DNA of 42,132 nt from Xinfangfangia pollutisoli. Lineage in GTDB: Bacteria > Pseudomonadota > Alphaproteobacteria > Rhodobacterales > Rhodobacteraceae. The DNA is taken from assembly GCF_020179405.1 (NCBI RefSeq), contig NZ_JAICBZ010000030.1, positions 1 through 42,132 of the forward strand, given 5' to 3'. The position numbers were made by a program, and so were the translations under genes. The notes under the pieces were generated by a model that worked only from the letters and a program-made list of their open reading frames with translations, was not told the origin of the DNA and made no database searches. This document shows, piece after piece, positions 1 through 8,504 of the stretch. Every line of letters begins with the position of its first letter. Within the stretch, counting starts at the first letter, position 1.

Positions 1-809
1 CGCCAGCCGCCCGGCGCCAAGATCGGCCAGGCCCGGTCCAGCCCGGCGCCGAAGCCCGCCCCGCGCGCCAGATGCCAGGCGGCCAGGGCCGAGGCCGCGC
101 CCAGCATCACCTGCAGCAGCGCCAGCCCGGCCGCATGGCCCAGATCGAATTCAAAGCGCACCGCCTGATAGATCGCCAGTTCCAGCGTGGTGGCCCGCGG
201 CCCGCCCCCCAGGATCAGCGACACGGCGAACGAGGTCAGGCAGATCGCGAAAACCGTGGCCAGCGCGCCCGGCAGCGTGTCGCGCAGCATCGGGCGTTCC
301 AGATGCCGGGCCAGATCGGCCGGGGCAAAGCCCAGCGAGGCCGCCAGCCGCAGCCGCTCGGCCGGGATCGCCAGCCAGCCCTGCAGGATCATCCGCGTCG
401 CCAAGGGCAGGTTCAGGAACAGATGCGCGACCAGCACGCCTTGCAGCCCGTAGATCGAGACCCCGGGCAGGCCCAGCGCCTGCAGCCCGTCATTCAGCAG
501 GCCCGAGCGGCCGAAGACCGCCAGAATGCCCATGACGGCGACGATCACCGGCAGAAGGAAGGGCGCGCCCAGCAGTGTGATCAGCGCACCGCGGCCGGCA
601 AAGCGCCGCCGCGCCAGCGCGCGCGCCAAGGGCACCGCCAGCGCGCAAGAGATCAGCGCCGACAGGCCCGCCTGCAGCAGGGTGAAGCGCAGCGCCGCCA
701 GATCCGCCGGCCCCAGCGCCGGCCCGCCGGCAAACCAGGCGACGGCACCCAGGGGCGCCGCCACCGCCAGCGCGACCGCCGCGCCTACTGCGCGAGCGCC
801 GCTTGCCAT
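1..809 (-). CDS. thiP: Thiamine/TPP ABC transporter permease ThiP (3' end outside window)
   Basis: Inner-membrane permease of the thiamine/thiamine pyrophosphate importer. About 269 codons are visible, starting at the ATG at 809. The translation is almost entirely hydrophobic helices. It includes a stretch with the conserved EAA-loop character of binding-protein-dependent permeases (around residues 145-165, PAERLRLAASLGF), which contacts the ATPase. The start lies inside the end of thiB (25-bp overlap), so the two are translationally coupled. The family is normally a tandem duplicated permease of about 500 residues, so roughly half should lie beyond position 1, probably followed by the ATPase thiQ (not visible). 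Identity rests mainly on the coupling to thiB and the riboswitch; the permease fold itself is clear. Expression should be repressed by TPP through the leader upstream of thiB. Confidence 0.85.
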   Translation of the reverse strand, partial: MASGARAVGAAVALAVAAPLGAVAWFAGGPALGPADLAALRFTLLQAGLSALISCALAVPLARALARRRFAGRGALITLLGAPFLLPVIVAVMGILAVFGRSGLLNDGLQALGLPGVSIYGLQGVLVAHLFLNLPLATRMILQGWLAIPAERLRLAASLGFAPADLARHLERPMLRDTLPGALATVFAICLTSFAVSLILGGGPRATTLELAIYQAVRFEFDLGHAAGLALLQVMLGAASALAAWHLARGAGFGAGLDRAWPILAPGGW

Positions 810-1765
810 GTGTCCAGCGCCGGGGCACGCAGCGCCTCGGCCTCGTCCGGCGCCACCAGGATCGAGGTCGCGGGGCGGCGGTCCTCATAGCCTTCGGGCA
901 GCGGAATTGCGGTGGCCGGGTACATCCAGTTGGTTTCGGGCAGCGCCGACTGGAAGGCCGGGCTCTGGCTGAAGGCCAGGAACTGCCGGGCTAGATCCAT
1001 CTGGTCGGTCGAGGCCAGAATGCCCGTCACCTCGACCTGCAGGTAATGGCCTTCCGAGAATTCCGCCCAATCCTTGCTGTCATCCTTCTCGGCGATCCGG
1101 TGATAGGCGGCCGAGGTGGTATAGGACAGGACCATGTCGGCCTCGCCGGCCAGGAACATGCCATAGGCTTCCGACCAGCCCGGGGTGACGGTGACGATAT
1201 TGTCGGCCAGCCCGGTCCAGATCTCGGCCGCGCGGTCGCCATAGGCGGCCTGCACCCAAAGCAGCAGCCCCAGCCCCGGGCTGGACGAGCGCGGATCCTG
1301 GATCAGGATCTTGGCATCGCTTGCCGCCAGCGCCTCGAACGAGCCGGGGGGCGTGGGCATCCTGGCCTTGTCATAGATGAAGGCCAGCCAGCTCCAGTCA
1401 TAGGGCAGGAACAAGGGGTCGTCGAAGGCCACCGGCAGGGCAGTGGCGGCGGGCTGGCCATGCGGGGCGAAAAGCCCGGTCGCGCCGGCCCGGGCGGTCA
1501 GGCTGGTGTCCAGGCCCAGGACGATATCGGCGTCGATCGCCGCGCCTTCCAGCTGCACCCGCGCCAGCAGCGCCGCGCCATCACCGCCCGAGACGAAGCG
1601 CAGATCGCAGCCGCAGACCTCTTCGAAGGCCTTTTCCACCACGGGGCCCGGTCCCCATTCGGAAATGAAACTGTCATAGGTCAGCACGGTCAGGACAGGG
1701 GTTTCGGCCTGCGCGGCAAAGGCCGTCAGGGCAAGAACTCCGGTCGCGATCAGCGGGGATTTCAT
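785..1765 (-). CDS. thiB: Thiamine ABC transporter substrate-binding protein ThiB
   Basis: Periplasmic thiamine/TPP-binding protein of 326 residues, the usual family length. Residues 1-20 form a Sec signal peptide (MKSPLIATGVLALTAFAAQA, AxA-type cleavage). The mature protein begins with the family pattern LTVLTYDSF and has the two-lobe solute-binding layout, including the conserved TTS(A)AYH segment near residue 220. The start is supported by a strong ribosome binding site (GGAGGAAAG) seven bases upstream of ATG 1765. It is the first gene of the thiB-thiP operon and lies just downstream of a TPP riboswitch, which fixes the substrate class. High certainty. Confidence 0.95.
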   Translation of the reverse strand: MKSPLIATGVLALTAFAAQAETPVLTVLTYDSFISEWGPGPVVEKAFEEVCGCDLRFVSGGDGAALLARVQLEGAAIDADIVLGLDTSLTARAGATGLFAPHGQPAATALPVAFDDPLFLPYDWSWLAFIYDKARMPTPPGSFEALAASDAKILIQDPRSSSPGLGLLLWVQAAYGDRAAEIWTGLADNIVTVTPGWSEAYGMFLAGEADMVLSYTTSAAYHRIAEKDDSKDWAEFSEGHYLQVEVTGILASTDQMDLARQFLAFSQSPAFQSALPETNWMYPATAIPLPEGYEDRRPATSILVAPDEAEALRAPALDTWQAALAQ

Positions 1766-1814
1766 CAGCTTTCCTCCAGTGATGCGACGGATGGTCGGGC
1801 ATGGGGAAACCGAT

Positions 1815-1905
1815 GCACCTTCCCTCCGCCGGTATGATCCGGTTCAGGTTCGACGGGTTCACGCTTGCGCGCATCTCAGCCCTGTGCAGGGCACCCCGAG
1901 GTGAA
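1815..1905 (-). promoter_or_regulatory. TPP riboswitch (THI element)
   Basis: On the minus strand the leader contains the conserved THI-box segments in order: GGGGTGCC, GGGCTGAGA, ACCC, GAACCTGA and a GCGGAGGGA-type end. These form the pyrimidine- and pyrophosphate-sensing arms of the thiamine pyrophosphate aptamer. It lies about 50 nt before thiB. The expression platform is probably the 1766-1814 stretch next to the thiB ribosome binding site, so TPP likely blocks translation or causes termination; which of the two cannot be decided by eye. Confidence 0.96.
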
Positions 1906-1909
1906 GCCG

Positions 1910-1938
1910 AGACTAGGCAGATTGCCGGCAGGGTGCAA
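1910..1938 (-). promoter_or_regulatory. Candidate promoter of the thiBP transcript
   Basis: Minus strand TTGCAC (1938-1933), a 17-bp spacer and TAGTCT (1915-1910), directly upstream of the TPP aptamer. Each hexamer matches the sigma-70 consensus only in part, but position and spacing fit the riboswitch leader. Confidence 0.35.
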
Positions 1939-1967
1939 GGGCCGCAGCCCCGGCAGTCCCGGCCGCC

Positions 1968-2369
1968 CTAGCCCGCCGGCGCGGGGGCGGCATCGAACAC
2001 CTCTTTCGCGGCGAAAAGCCCGTTCAGCGCGGCGGGAAACCCGGCATAGACCGCCATCTGCATCAGGATCTCGGTGATCTCGTCGCGGCTGAGGCCGACA
2101 TTCAGCCCGGCCTGCAGATGCACTTTCAACTGCGGCTGGGCGGTGCCCATCGCCGCCAGCGCCGCGATCGTCGCGATTTCGCGGTCGCGCAGCGACAGGC
2201 CCGGGCGGGCGTAGATGTCGCCAAAGGGAAATTCCAGCAGATAGGTCGCAAAGTCGGGCGCGATGCCGGCCAGCGCCTGCACCACCTTCTCGCCGCCCTC
2301 GCCGTCAATCCGGGCCAGCGCCCGCCGCCCGCGATCAAGCCGGCTTTCACCGCTGATGGGATCCGTCAT
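1968..2369 (-). CDS. Carboxymuconolactone decarboxylase family protein
   Basis: Small all-helical CMD/AhpD-fold protein of 133 residues. The conserved core reads LSLRDREIATIAALAAMG, then a VHLQAGLNVGLSRDEI segment with the family His. There is no CxxC pair, so a peroxidase (AhpD) role is unlikely. The family includes gamma-carboxymuconolactone decarboxylases and many proteins of unknown substrate. The start at 2369 is chosen because AAAGGAG lies seven bases upstream; it overlaps the end of the merR gene by 23 bp, so the two form one operon. The MerR regulator presumably controls it, but the inducer is unknown. The pca genes in this window lie elsewhere, so a role as PcaC is not supported by context. 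Confidence 0.85.
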   Translation of the reverse strand: MTDPISGESRLDRGRRALARIDGEGGEKVVQALAGIAPDFATYLLEFPFGDIYARPGLSLRDREIATIAALAAMGTAQPQLKVHLQAGLNVGLSRDEITEILMQMAVYAGFPAALNGLFAAKEVFDAAPAPAG

Positions 2370-2733
2370 CCGTTTCGCTCCTTTCAAGGGCGGCTTCATA
2401 GCCGTCGATCTTGCTGTCCAGACTGGCAAGGCAGGCCTGAAGCTCGGCCAGATGCGCCTGCACGGCCGCGCGATGCGCGATCAGCAGGTCGCGGCGCTGC
2501 GCCGTCGTGCCCGCGCCCTGCGCCCTGAGCCGCGCATAGCGCAGCATCTCGCGCAGGGGCATGCCGGTGGTCTTCAGCCGGCGCAGGAACGCGATCCAGA
2601 CCAGCGCCGCGCCATCATAATCGCGTTGGCCCGACCCATCGCGCCCGGCCCGGGGCAGCAGCCCGATCCGTTCGTAATAGCGCAGCGTATGCGCCGTCAG
2701 ACCCGAGCGTCGCGCCAGTTCGCCGATCTTCAT
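2347..2733 (-). CDS. MerR-family transcriptional regulator
   Basis: 128 residues with an N-terminal MerR winged helix-turn-helix (MKIGELARRSGLTAHTLRYY, residues 1-20, the family hallmark). A wing and a C-terminal coiled-coil dimerisation helix follow (about residues 75-118, LLIAHRAAVQAHLAELQACL). There is no metal-binding Cys cluster at the C terminus, so it belongs with the small-molecule or stress-responsive MerR group rather than metal sensors. It is the first gene of the operon with the CMD-family gene and is divergent from the aminotransferase gene. It probably regulates its own promoter, which has the typical 19-bp spacer. Confidence 0.92.
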   Translation of the reverse strand: MKIGELARRSGLTAHTLRYYERIGLLPRAGRDGSGQRDYDGAALVWIAFLRRLKTTGMPLREMLRYARLRAQGAGTTAQRRDLLIAHRAAVQAHLAELQACLASLDSKIDGYEAALERSETDDGSHQR

Positions 2734-2760
2734 CGCCCCACCTTTCCGAAAACAGGGCCA

Positions 2761-2791
2761 AGGCTACGGCTTTGAGTGGACTTCAAGTCAA
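2761..2791 (-). promoter_or_regulatory. MerR-type promoter with 19-bp spacer
   Basis: Minus strand TTGACT (2791-2786), exactly 19 bp, then TAGCCT (2766-2761). The spacer holds an imperfect dyad (CTTGAAGTC / CACTCAAAG). Overlong spacers with a central dyad are the signature of promoters untwisted by MerR proteins. It lies 28 bp upstream of the merR start, so autoregulation is likely. Confidence 0.7.
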
Positions 2792-2882
2792 GGGCCCGAT
2801 TGCGGCGGGGGCCTGCGGGAATAATCCGATTGATCAATTGCCGGCCGCGCGCTTCTATGGCGCTGTCAGCCGGAGACCCGTC

Positions 2883-4232
2883 ATGCTGCAAAACAGCCGC
2901 TCGCACCTGTTCTACCAGACCGACCATCCCCGTCCGGTTCTGGACCGTGCCGAGGGGATCTACATGTGGGATACCCAGGGCAACCGCTTCATCGACGGAT
3001 CCTCGGGGGCGATGGTGTGCAATATCGGCCATTCCAACCCGCATGTGCTGGAGGCGATGCGCCGGCAGATGGAGAAATCCACCTTCGGCTACCGGCTGCA
3101 TTTCGTCACCGAAGCGTCCGAGGCGCTGGCGGCGAAGGTGGCGGATCTGGCCTGGCCGGGAATGGACCGGGTGTTCTTCGTCTCGGGCGGGTCCGAGGCG
3201 GTGGAATCGGCGATCAAGCTGGCGCGGGAATGGGCTGTGGCCACGGGGCAGGGCGGGCGCTGGAAGGTGATCTCGCGCTATCCGTCCTATCACGGCTGCA
3301 CGCTGGGGGCGCTGTCGGTTTCGGGCTATGACGCGCTGACCGACCCCTATCTGCCGATGATGGTCGCCATGCCCAAGGTGCCCGCCCCGCGCTGGTGGCT
3401 GGACGGGCTGGATCCGGACGATCCGGCCACGGGCGCGCATTACGCGGCCCAGCTGGAGGCGAAGATCCTGGAAGAGGGCGCCGATACCGTGCTGGCCTTC
3501 ATCCTTGAACCGGTGGGCGGCGCCTCGACCGGGGCGCTGGTGCCGCCGAAAGGCTATATGGAGGCGGTGCGCGAGGTCTGCACCCGGCATGGCATCCTGT
3601 TGATCCATGACGAGGTTCTGTCGGGCGGCGGGCGCACGGGGCATATGTTTGCCGGTCAGAACTGGGGCGGCGCGCCCGATATCATCGCGATTTCAAAGGG
3701 GTTTGGCGCAGGCTATGTGCCCCTGGGCGCGATGATCGCGCGGGGCGAGATCGTGGATGCGGTGCTGCGCCACGGGCCTTTCGCGCATGGCTTTACCTAT
3801 GCGGGCAACCCGCTGGCCTGTGCGGCCGGCCTGGCCGTCCTGGACGAGATCGAGCGGCAGGGGATGATGCAGAACGCGGTTTCGACCGGCGATTTGCTGA
3901 AGGCGCGGCTGGAGGGGCTGATGGCGGAATTCCCCTTCATCGGCGAGGTGCGCGGGATCGGGATGCTGCTGGCCTTTGAAGTGGTGGCCGACCGCAAGAC
4001 CAAGGCACCCTTCGATCCGGCGTTCAAGGCCTATGACCTTCTGACCGAAGAGGCCTATGCGCGGGGACTGATCATCTATCCGCGCCGCTCGCGCGGGGGG
4101 TATGCGGGCGATCACTATCTGGTCGCGCCGCCGATGATCACCACGCCGGCGCAGGTGGATGAGATCATGGAAAAGCTGACCGCCGCGCTGCAGGCCTTCG
4201 CACCGCAGGCCCTGGCGCGGATGACCGGCTAG
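2883..4232 (+). CDS. Class III PLP-dependent aminotransferase
   Basis: 449-residue fold-type I aminotransferase of the omega-amino-acid/acetylornithine-like class III group. Visible signatures: FVSGGSEAVESAIKLAR (PLP phosphate region), EPVGGASTGALVPPKGY, LIHDEVLSGGGRTG (the Asp that contacts the pyridine N), and AISKGFGAGYVPLGA with the Schiff-base Lys at residue 272. The start at 2883 has GGAGA upstream; longer in-frame starts have no family similarity. It is the first of four tightly packed genes and lies 5 bp before a beta-keto-acid cleavage enzyme. That context suggests, as inference, that it turns a beta-amino acid or amine into the keto acid used by the next enzyme. Exact substrate unknown. 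Confidence 0.93.
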   Translation: MLQNSRSHLFYQTDHPRPVLDRAEGIYMWDTQGNRFIDGSSGAMVCNIGHSNPHVLEAMRRQMEKSTFGYRLHFVTEASEALAAKVADLAWPGMDRVFFVSGGSEAVESAIKLAREWAVATGQGGRWKVISRYPSYHGCTLGALSVSGYDALTDPYLPMMVAMPKVPAPRWWLDGLDPDDPATGAHYAAQLEAKILEEGADTVLAFILEPVGGASTGALVPPKGYMEAVREVCTRHGILLIHDEVLSGGGRTGHMFAGQNWGGAPDIIAISKGFGAGYVPLGAMIARGEIVDAVLRHGPFAHGFTYAGNPLACAAGLAVLDEIERQGMMQNAVSTGDLLKARLEGLMAEFPFIGEVRGIGMLLAFEVVADRKTKAPFDPAFKAYDLLTEEAYARGLIIYPRRSRGGYAGDHYLVAPPMITTPAQVDEIMEKLTAALQAFAPQALARMTG

Positions 4233-4237
4233 GTGCC

Positions 4238-5164
4238 ATGTCCAAGATCATCATCTCCTGCGCGGTGACGGGCTCGATCCACACGCCGTCCATGTCGCCC
4301 CATCTGCCGGTGACGGCGGATCAGATCGCGACCCAGGCCATCGGCGCGGCCGAGGCGGGGGCGGCCATCCTGCATCTGCATGCCCGCGACCCGGGCAACG
4401 GCCGGCCCTCGGCCGATCCGGCGCATTGGCGGGGCTTTCTGCCCCGGATCGCGGGCGCGACGGATGCGGTGATCAACATGACCACCGGCGGATCGGCGAT
4501 CATGACGCTGGAGCAGCGGCTGGCGGCGCCGATGGAATTCCGGCCCGAGATGTGCAGCCTGAACATGGGCAGCATGAATTTCGCGCTGTATCCGATGGTG
4601 CAGCGGATCAAGGACTGGAAGCACGATTGGGAGAGGCCGTTCCTTGAGGGCACGGATGACCTGATCTTCAAGAACACGCCGCGCGACATTGCCCATGTGC
4701 TGCACGTGATGGGAGAAGAGCGCGGCGCGCGGTTCGAATTCGAATGCTACGACATCGGCCATCTGACCATGCTGCAGCATTTCGTCCAGCGCGGCGCGGT
4801 GCAGCCGCCCTTCTTCCTGCAATTCGTCTTTGGCGTCCTGGGCGGCATGGCGGCCGAGCCAGACACGCTGACACATCTGAAACGCACGGCGGACCGGATG
4901 TTCGGCGCCGACTATCAGTTCTCGGTCCTGGCGGCCGGGCGGGCGCAGGTGCCGATGGCCAGCATGGCGGCGGCGATGGGCGGGCATGTGCGGGTGGGGC
5001 TTGAGGACAATCTGTATCTGTCCAAGGGCGTTCTGGCAGAGTCGAATGCCCAGCAGGTGCGGCTGATCCGCGGCATCGTCGAGGCGCTGGGGCGCGTGGT
5101 CGCCACGCCGGACGAGGCGCGGGAGATGCTGGGTCTGAAGGGCCGGAAGGAGACGGCGATATGA
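4238..5164 (+). CDS. BKACE family beta-keto acid cleavage enzyme (Kce/DUF849)
   Basis: 308-residue TIM-barrel enzyme of the beta-keto acid cleavage family. Characterised members condense a beta-keto acid with acetyl-CoA to give acetoacetate and a new acyl-CoA; Kce acts on 3-keto-5-aminohexanoate in lysine fermentation. The HLHARDP motif has His46 and His48 where the family binds the divalent metal, and the start PVTADQIATQAIGAAEAGA is typical. The C-terminal half keeps RVGLEDNLYL. The gene begins 5 bp after the aminotransferase and overlaps the GNAT gene by 4 bp (ATGA). The specific beta-keto acid cannot be read from sequence. Confidence 0.93.
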   Translation: MSKIIISCAVTGSIHTPSMSPHLPVTADQIATQAIGAAEAGAAILHLHARDPGNGRPSADPAHWRGFLPRIAGATDAVINMTTGGSAIMTLEQRLAAPMEFRPEMCSLNMGSMNFALYPMVQRIKDWKHDWERPFLEGTDDLIFKNTPRDIAHVLHVMGEERGARFEFECYDIGHLTMLQHFVQRGAVQPPFFLQFVFGVLGGMAAEPDTLTHLKRTADRMFGADYQFSVLAAGRAQVPMASMAAAMGGHVRVGLEDNLYLSKGVLAESNAQQVRLIRGIVEALGRVVATPDEAREMLGLKGRKETAI

Positions 5165-5634
5165 TCGACTACAGGCCGCCCCGGCCCGAGGAATGGGGCA
5201 TCGCGCAGGATCTGCTTTGTGCATTGGCGGCGGATGATGGCGGGCTCGCCTCGCCCCGCAACGAGGCGCTGCTGCGCGATCTGGGCAGCGATCCGAAGGG
5301 CTGGCTGGCGGTGATCCTGGCGGTGCGCGGCGATGAGGTGCTGGGGATTTCCACCTTCACCCCCGATTATTCCAACTATCGCGGCGCCGTCGGCACCTAT
5401 ATCGCCGATCTCTATCTGCGCCCCGAGGCGCGGGGGCTGAACCTGGGAAGGGGGCTGATCCGCGCGTCCGAGGCCGAGGCGCGGGCGCGCTGGGGGGCGG
5501 TGTTCGTGTCGCTGAACGTTCATAGCGGCAATGCGGCGGGGCGGGGCTTTTATGACCGGCTGGGCTTTGCCCTGCGCGAAGATTGCCACTATCTGATCCT
5601 GGAAGGGGCTGCGCTGGAGGCGCTGAAGCAATGA
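5161..5634 (+). CDS. GNAT family N-acetyltransferase
   Basis: 157-residue acetyl-CoA-dependent N-acetyltransferase fold. The core strand-helix unit is visible: IADLYLRPEARGLNLGRGLI (residues ~81-100) matches the acetyl-CoA pyrophosphate-binding motif A (R/Q-x-x-G-x-G/A, here with Leu-Asn changes). VSLNVHSGNAAGRGFYDRLGF is the classic C-terminal GNAT motif B. It overlaps both neighbours by ATGA junctions, so it is translationally coupled to the BKACE and deacetylase genes. A gene pair adding and removing acyl groups on the same substrate class is plausible but not shown. Confidence 0.9.
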   Translation: MIDYRPPRPEEWGIAQDLLCALAADDGGLASPRNEALLRDLGSDPKGWLAVILAVRGDEVLGISTFTPDYSNYRGAVGTYIADLYLRPEARGLNLGRGLIRASEAEARARWGAVFVSLNVHSGNAAGRGFYDRLGFALREDCHYLILEGAALEALKQ

Positions 5635-6647
5635 AAGTCATTTTCAGCGAGGCGCAGCGTGCGCATGACCCGCAGATGTTCCTGTCCTCGGGCGCGCCGA
5701 GGCCCTGCCCGGAAAAGCCCGCCCGGATCGAGGCGCTGCTGGGCGGGGTGCGGCGGCTGGGCCTGCCGGTGATCGCGCCCGGTGATGCCGGGATGGGCCC
5801 GATCGCGGCGGTGCATCCCGAGCGCTATCTGACCTTCCTGCAAAACATCCACACCCGCTGGCGCCAGATCGACGGCGCCTCGGACGAGGTGATCCCGAAC
5901 ATCCATCCTGGCAGCCGCAAGGATGGCTATCCGAAATCGGCGGTGGGTCAGGCGGGGTTCCACATGACCGACACCTCCTGCCCGATCTCGGGCCCGACCT
6001 GGGGCTCGGCCTATGCCTCGGCCCAGACGGCCATTGCCGGCGCGCAGCTGATGTTGGCGGGCGAGAGCGTGGCCTATGCGCTGTGCCGCCCGCCGGGGCA
6101 TCACTGTTTCCCCGAACTGGCCGGCGGCTTCTGCTATCTGGCCAATACCGCCATCGCGGCGCGGATGCTGCAGCAGGCCGGGCGCCGGGTGGCGGTGCTG
6201 GATGTGGACCTGCACCATGGCAACGGCACGCAAGGCGTGTTCTGGGAAGATCCAAGCGTGCTGACCATATCGCTGCATTGCCACCCCGAGCGGTTCTATC
6301 CGTTCTTCTGGGGCTATCCCGAGGAAATCGGCGCCGGCGAAGGCGAGGGCACGAACCTGAACCTGTGTCTTGCGCGCGGCGCAGAGGATCCGGTCTTTCT
6401 GGCGGCGCTGGATCAGGCGCTGGATTGGATCGGCGCCTGGGGGGCGGATACGCTGGTGCTTGCGCTGGGGCTGGATGCCTTTGTCGGCGATCCCTTTGCC
6501 GGGCTTGGCGTGACCACGCCGGGTTTCGCGCAGATCGGAAGGGCGATCCGCGGCCTGGGCCTGCCCACGCTGATCGTGCAGGAAGGCGGCTATCTGTGCC
6601 CCGAACTGGGCGAGAATCTGGAAGCGGTGCTGGGCGCCTTTCTGTAG
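5631..6647 (+). CDS. HDAC-like acetylpolyamine amidohydrolase family enzyme
   Basis: 338-residue class II HDAC/APAH-type zinc amidohydrolase, close in length and layout to Mycoplana acetylpolyamine amidohydrolase (341 residues). The active site is complete: His157-His158 in PPGHH, zinc ligands Asp193 and His195 in LDVDLHHGNG, Asp282 in LGLDAF, and Tyr321 in EGGY. The start at 5631 is set by the ATGA overlap with the GNAT gene. The family removes acetyl groups from N-acetylated polyamines, cadaverine or similar omega-amines. With an aminotransferase and BKACE in the same operon, a catabolic role on an acetylated amino compound is more likely than protein deacetylation. Confidence 0.92.
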   Translation: MKVIFSEAQRAHDPQMFLSSGAPRPCPEKPARIEALLGGVRRLGLPVIAPGDAGMGPIAAVHPERYLTFLQNIHTRWRQIDGASDEVIPNIHPGSRKDGYPKSAVGQAGFHMTDTSCPISGPTWGSAYASAQTAIAGAQLMLAGESVAYALCRPPGHHCFPELAGGFCYLANTAIAARMLQQAGRRVAVLDVDLHHGNGTQGVFWEDPSVLTISLHCHPERFYPFFWGYPEEIGAGEGEGTNLNLCLARGAEDPVFLAALDQALDWIGAWGADTLVLALGLDAFVGDPFAGLGVTTPGFAQIGRAIRGLGLPTLIVQEGGYLCPELGENLEAVLGAFL

Positions 6648-6682
6648 GGCGCCAGATTTCCTGAAAGAGATTTGCGCCCCGC

Positions 6683-8503
6683 TCAGCCGGCCGGCGGGGC
6701 GCGACGCGGCCCTTTCGCGAAGCTGTCGGCCAGGAATTCCGCGCTGGCCGCCAGATAGGTTTCCACATTGCCGCGGCGAAAGACGCCATGGCCTTCATCG
6801 GCAAACAGCAGCACGCGATGCGGGATCTGGCGGTCTTCCATCTCGCGGATCGCGACATGGGTGTTTTCCGGGCCGACATTGGTATCGGCCAGCCCATGCA
6901 CCACCAGAATATGGCCGCGCAGGTTGGACAGGAAAGTCCCAGGGCTGGCATTGGCGTATTTTTCGGGGAAATCCTGCGGCGAGCCGCCCATCATTTCCTC
7001 GGAATAGCTTTGGCCCCAGGGCATGCCGGTCGCCTCATAGTCGATGTCCAGCTTGTACATGCCGCACATCGGGATGGCGGCGGTGACCAGATCGGCATGG
7101 CGGATCGCCTGGAACCAGGAGGAAAACCCACCATAGGAATTGCCCGCCACCGCGACCGGGCCGGGGATGCCGGCGGTCAGGGCCGCCTCGATCCCGGCAC
7201 GGATATCGGCCTGCTCGCGCCCGCCCCAGCCATCTTCCTTGACCTTCTCGCGCCAGCGCCGGCCATAGCCGGTGGAGCCGCGATAATTCGGGTCAAGGAC
7301 GGCATAGCCGGATTGCACCCAGAAGCCGATCTTGGGATTCACCCAATCCTCGGAATGCCAGGTTGGGCCGCCATGGATATAGGCGATCAGGCCTTTCGGG
7401 CTGCCCTCGGGCCGGTAAAGCCAGCCCTGCACCGCTTCGCCATCGGGGGCGGTCCAGCGGAAATCCTGCGGGGCGCTGTAGCGGCGGGTGACGTTGGGCG
7501 CGGCTTCGGCCAGGGTCAGGCAGCTGCCATCGGGCAGGATGCGGACCAGTTGATGCGGGGCCGAGGCGTCATAGGCCTCGGCCAGAAAGCCGCCATCGGG
7601 CAGACCGGCATGGGGCAGCAGGGTGTGGCGGCCCGAGGCGTTCGGCAGGGGCGTCAGGGTGCCGTCGCGCCAGACCGAGGCGATGGTGGCGGGGCGGGCA
7701 TGGTGGATCAGCGCGAAGCTGCCATCGGCGCCGGGAATGATGTCGAAGGGCAGGATCTCGGGCTCTGCGGCAAGCTCTGTCACTTGCAGGGTCTCGGGGT
7801 CCAGCACGCCCGCGATGTCACGATCCCCGGTATCGGCGACAAAGGCGATCCGGCCGTCCGACAGCCAGTCGCCCACCAGCGCCCCGGCCTCGCCATAGGC
7901 CAGCACCTCGCGCAAGGCGCTGCCATCCACCCCGATCAGCCAGAATTGCGTGCCGCCGGGCGCCCGCAGGTTGCGCGGCCACAAAAGCGTGCTGCCATCG
8001 GGCGACAGCGTCACGCCTTGGGTGAAGGGGGCGTCGCATCTGGCCAGGCAGGTGAAGGCGCCCGAGGCCAGATCCAGCCGCCAGAGCCAGCCGCCCCGGG
8101 TGACCGCGCCCATCGCATAGTCGAAATTCGCGATGAAGAAGACCGCCGCTTCATCGGCCGAGAACACGCCGCCATAGACGTAATGCGTCTGTTGCGGCGG
8201 GGTCAGAACCCGCAGGCTGTTTCCGGCGCCGCGATCCAGCAGCAGCAGGTGGTCGCGCTCAGATGCATTCTGCGACTGGGCCAGGATCAGGCGCTGCCCG
8301 TCGCGTGACACGTCGCGGATCAGGAAATGGTCGGTGCCATGGGTCAGCCGTTCCGGCGGGGCCGAGCCATCGGTGGGGGCGCACCAGACCTCTTCGGTCT
8401 CGGTGGGGCCGGCCCAGCACCAGAAGGCCCATTTGCCATCGGCCGAGGCATGGACATTGCTGATTTGCGGCAGGGCGGCCCAGGCTTTCGCCAGATCGGA
8501 CAT
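6683..8503 (-). CDS. S9 family serine peptidase (acylaminoacyl-peptidase-like)
   Basis: 606 residues: an N-terminal beta-propeller-like part (repeated WxLD/SPDGS strands) and a C-terminal alpha/beta-hydrolase peptidase domain from about residue 370 (LIAYIHGGPTWHSED). The catalytic triad is readable: Ser456 in GNSYGG, Asp540 in HGLADTNV, His572 in DEGHGV. No signal peptide is evident, so it acts in the cytoplasm on short or N-acylated peptides. It starts one base after the stop of oppF (same strand), so it is the last gene of the opp operon. That fits cleavage of what the transporter brings in. Confidence 0.93.
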   Translation of the reverse strand: MSDLAKAWAALPQISNVHASADGKWAFWCWAGPTETEEVWCAPTDGSAPPERLTHGTDHFLIRDVSRDGQRLILAQSQNASERDHLLLLDRGAGNSLRVLTPPQQTHYVYGGVFSADEAAVFFIANFDYAMGAVTRGGWLWRLDLASGAFTCLARCDAPFTQGVTLSPDGSTLLWPRNLRAPGGTQFWLIGVDGSALREVLAYGEAGALVGDWLSDGRIAFVADTGDRDIAGVLDPETLQVTELAAEPEILPFDIIPGADGSFALIHHARPATIASVWRDGTLTPLPNASGRHTLLPHAGLPDGGFLAEAYDASAPHQLVRILPDGSCLTLAEAAPNVTRRYSAPQDFRWTAPDGEAVQGWLYRPEGSPKGLIAYIHGGPTWHSEDWVNPKIGFWVQSGYAVLDPNYRGSTGYGRRWREKVKEDGWGGREQADIRAGIEAALTAGIPGPVAVAGNSYGGFSSWFQAIRHADLVTAAIPMCGMYKLDIDYEATGMPWGQSYSEEMMGGSPQDFPEKYANASPGTFLSNLRGHILVVHGLADTNVGPENTHVAIREMEDRQIPHRVLLFADEGHGVFRRGNVETYLAASAEFLADSFAKGPRRAPPAG

Positions 8504-8504
8504 C

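Noticed and set aside
1968-2369. Assignment of the CMD-family gene as pcaC
   Set aside because: It is linked to a MerR gene, not to the pca cluster 14 kb away, and the family is broad.
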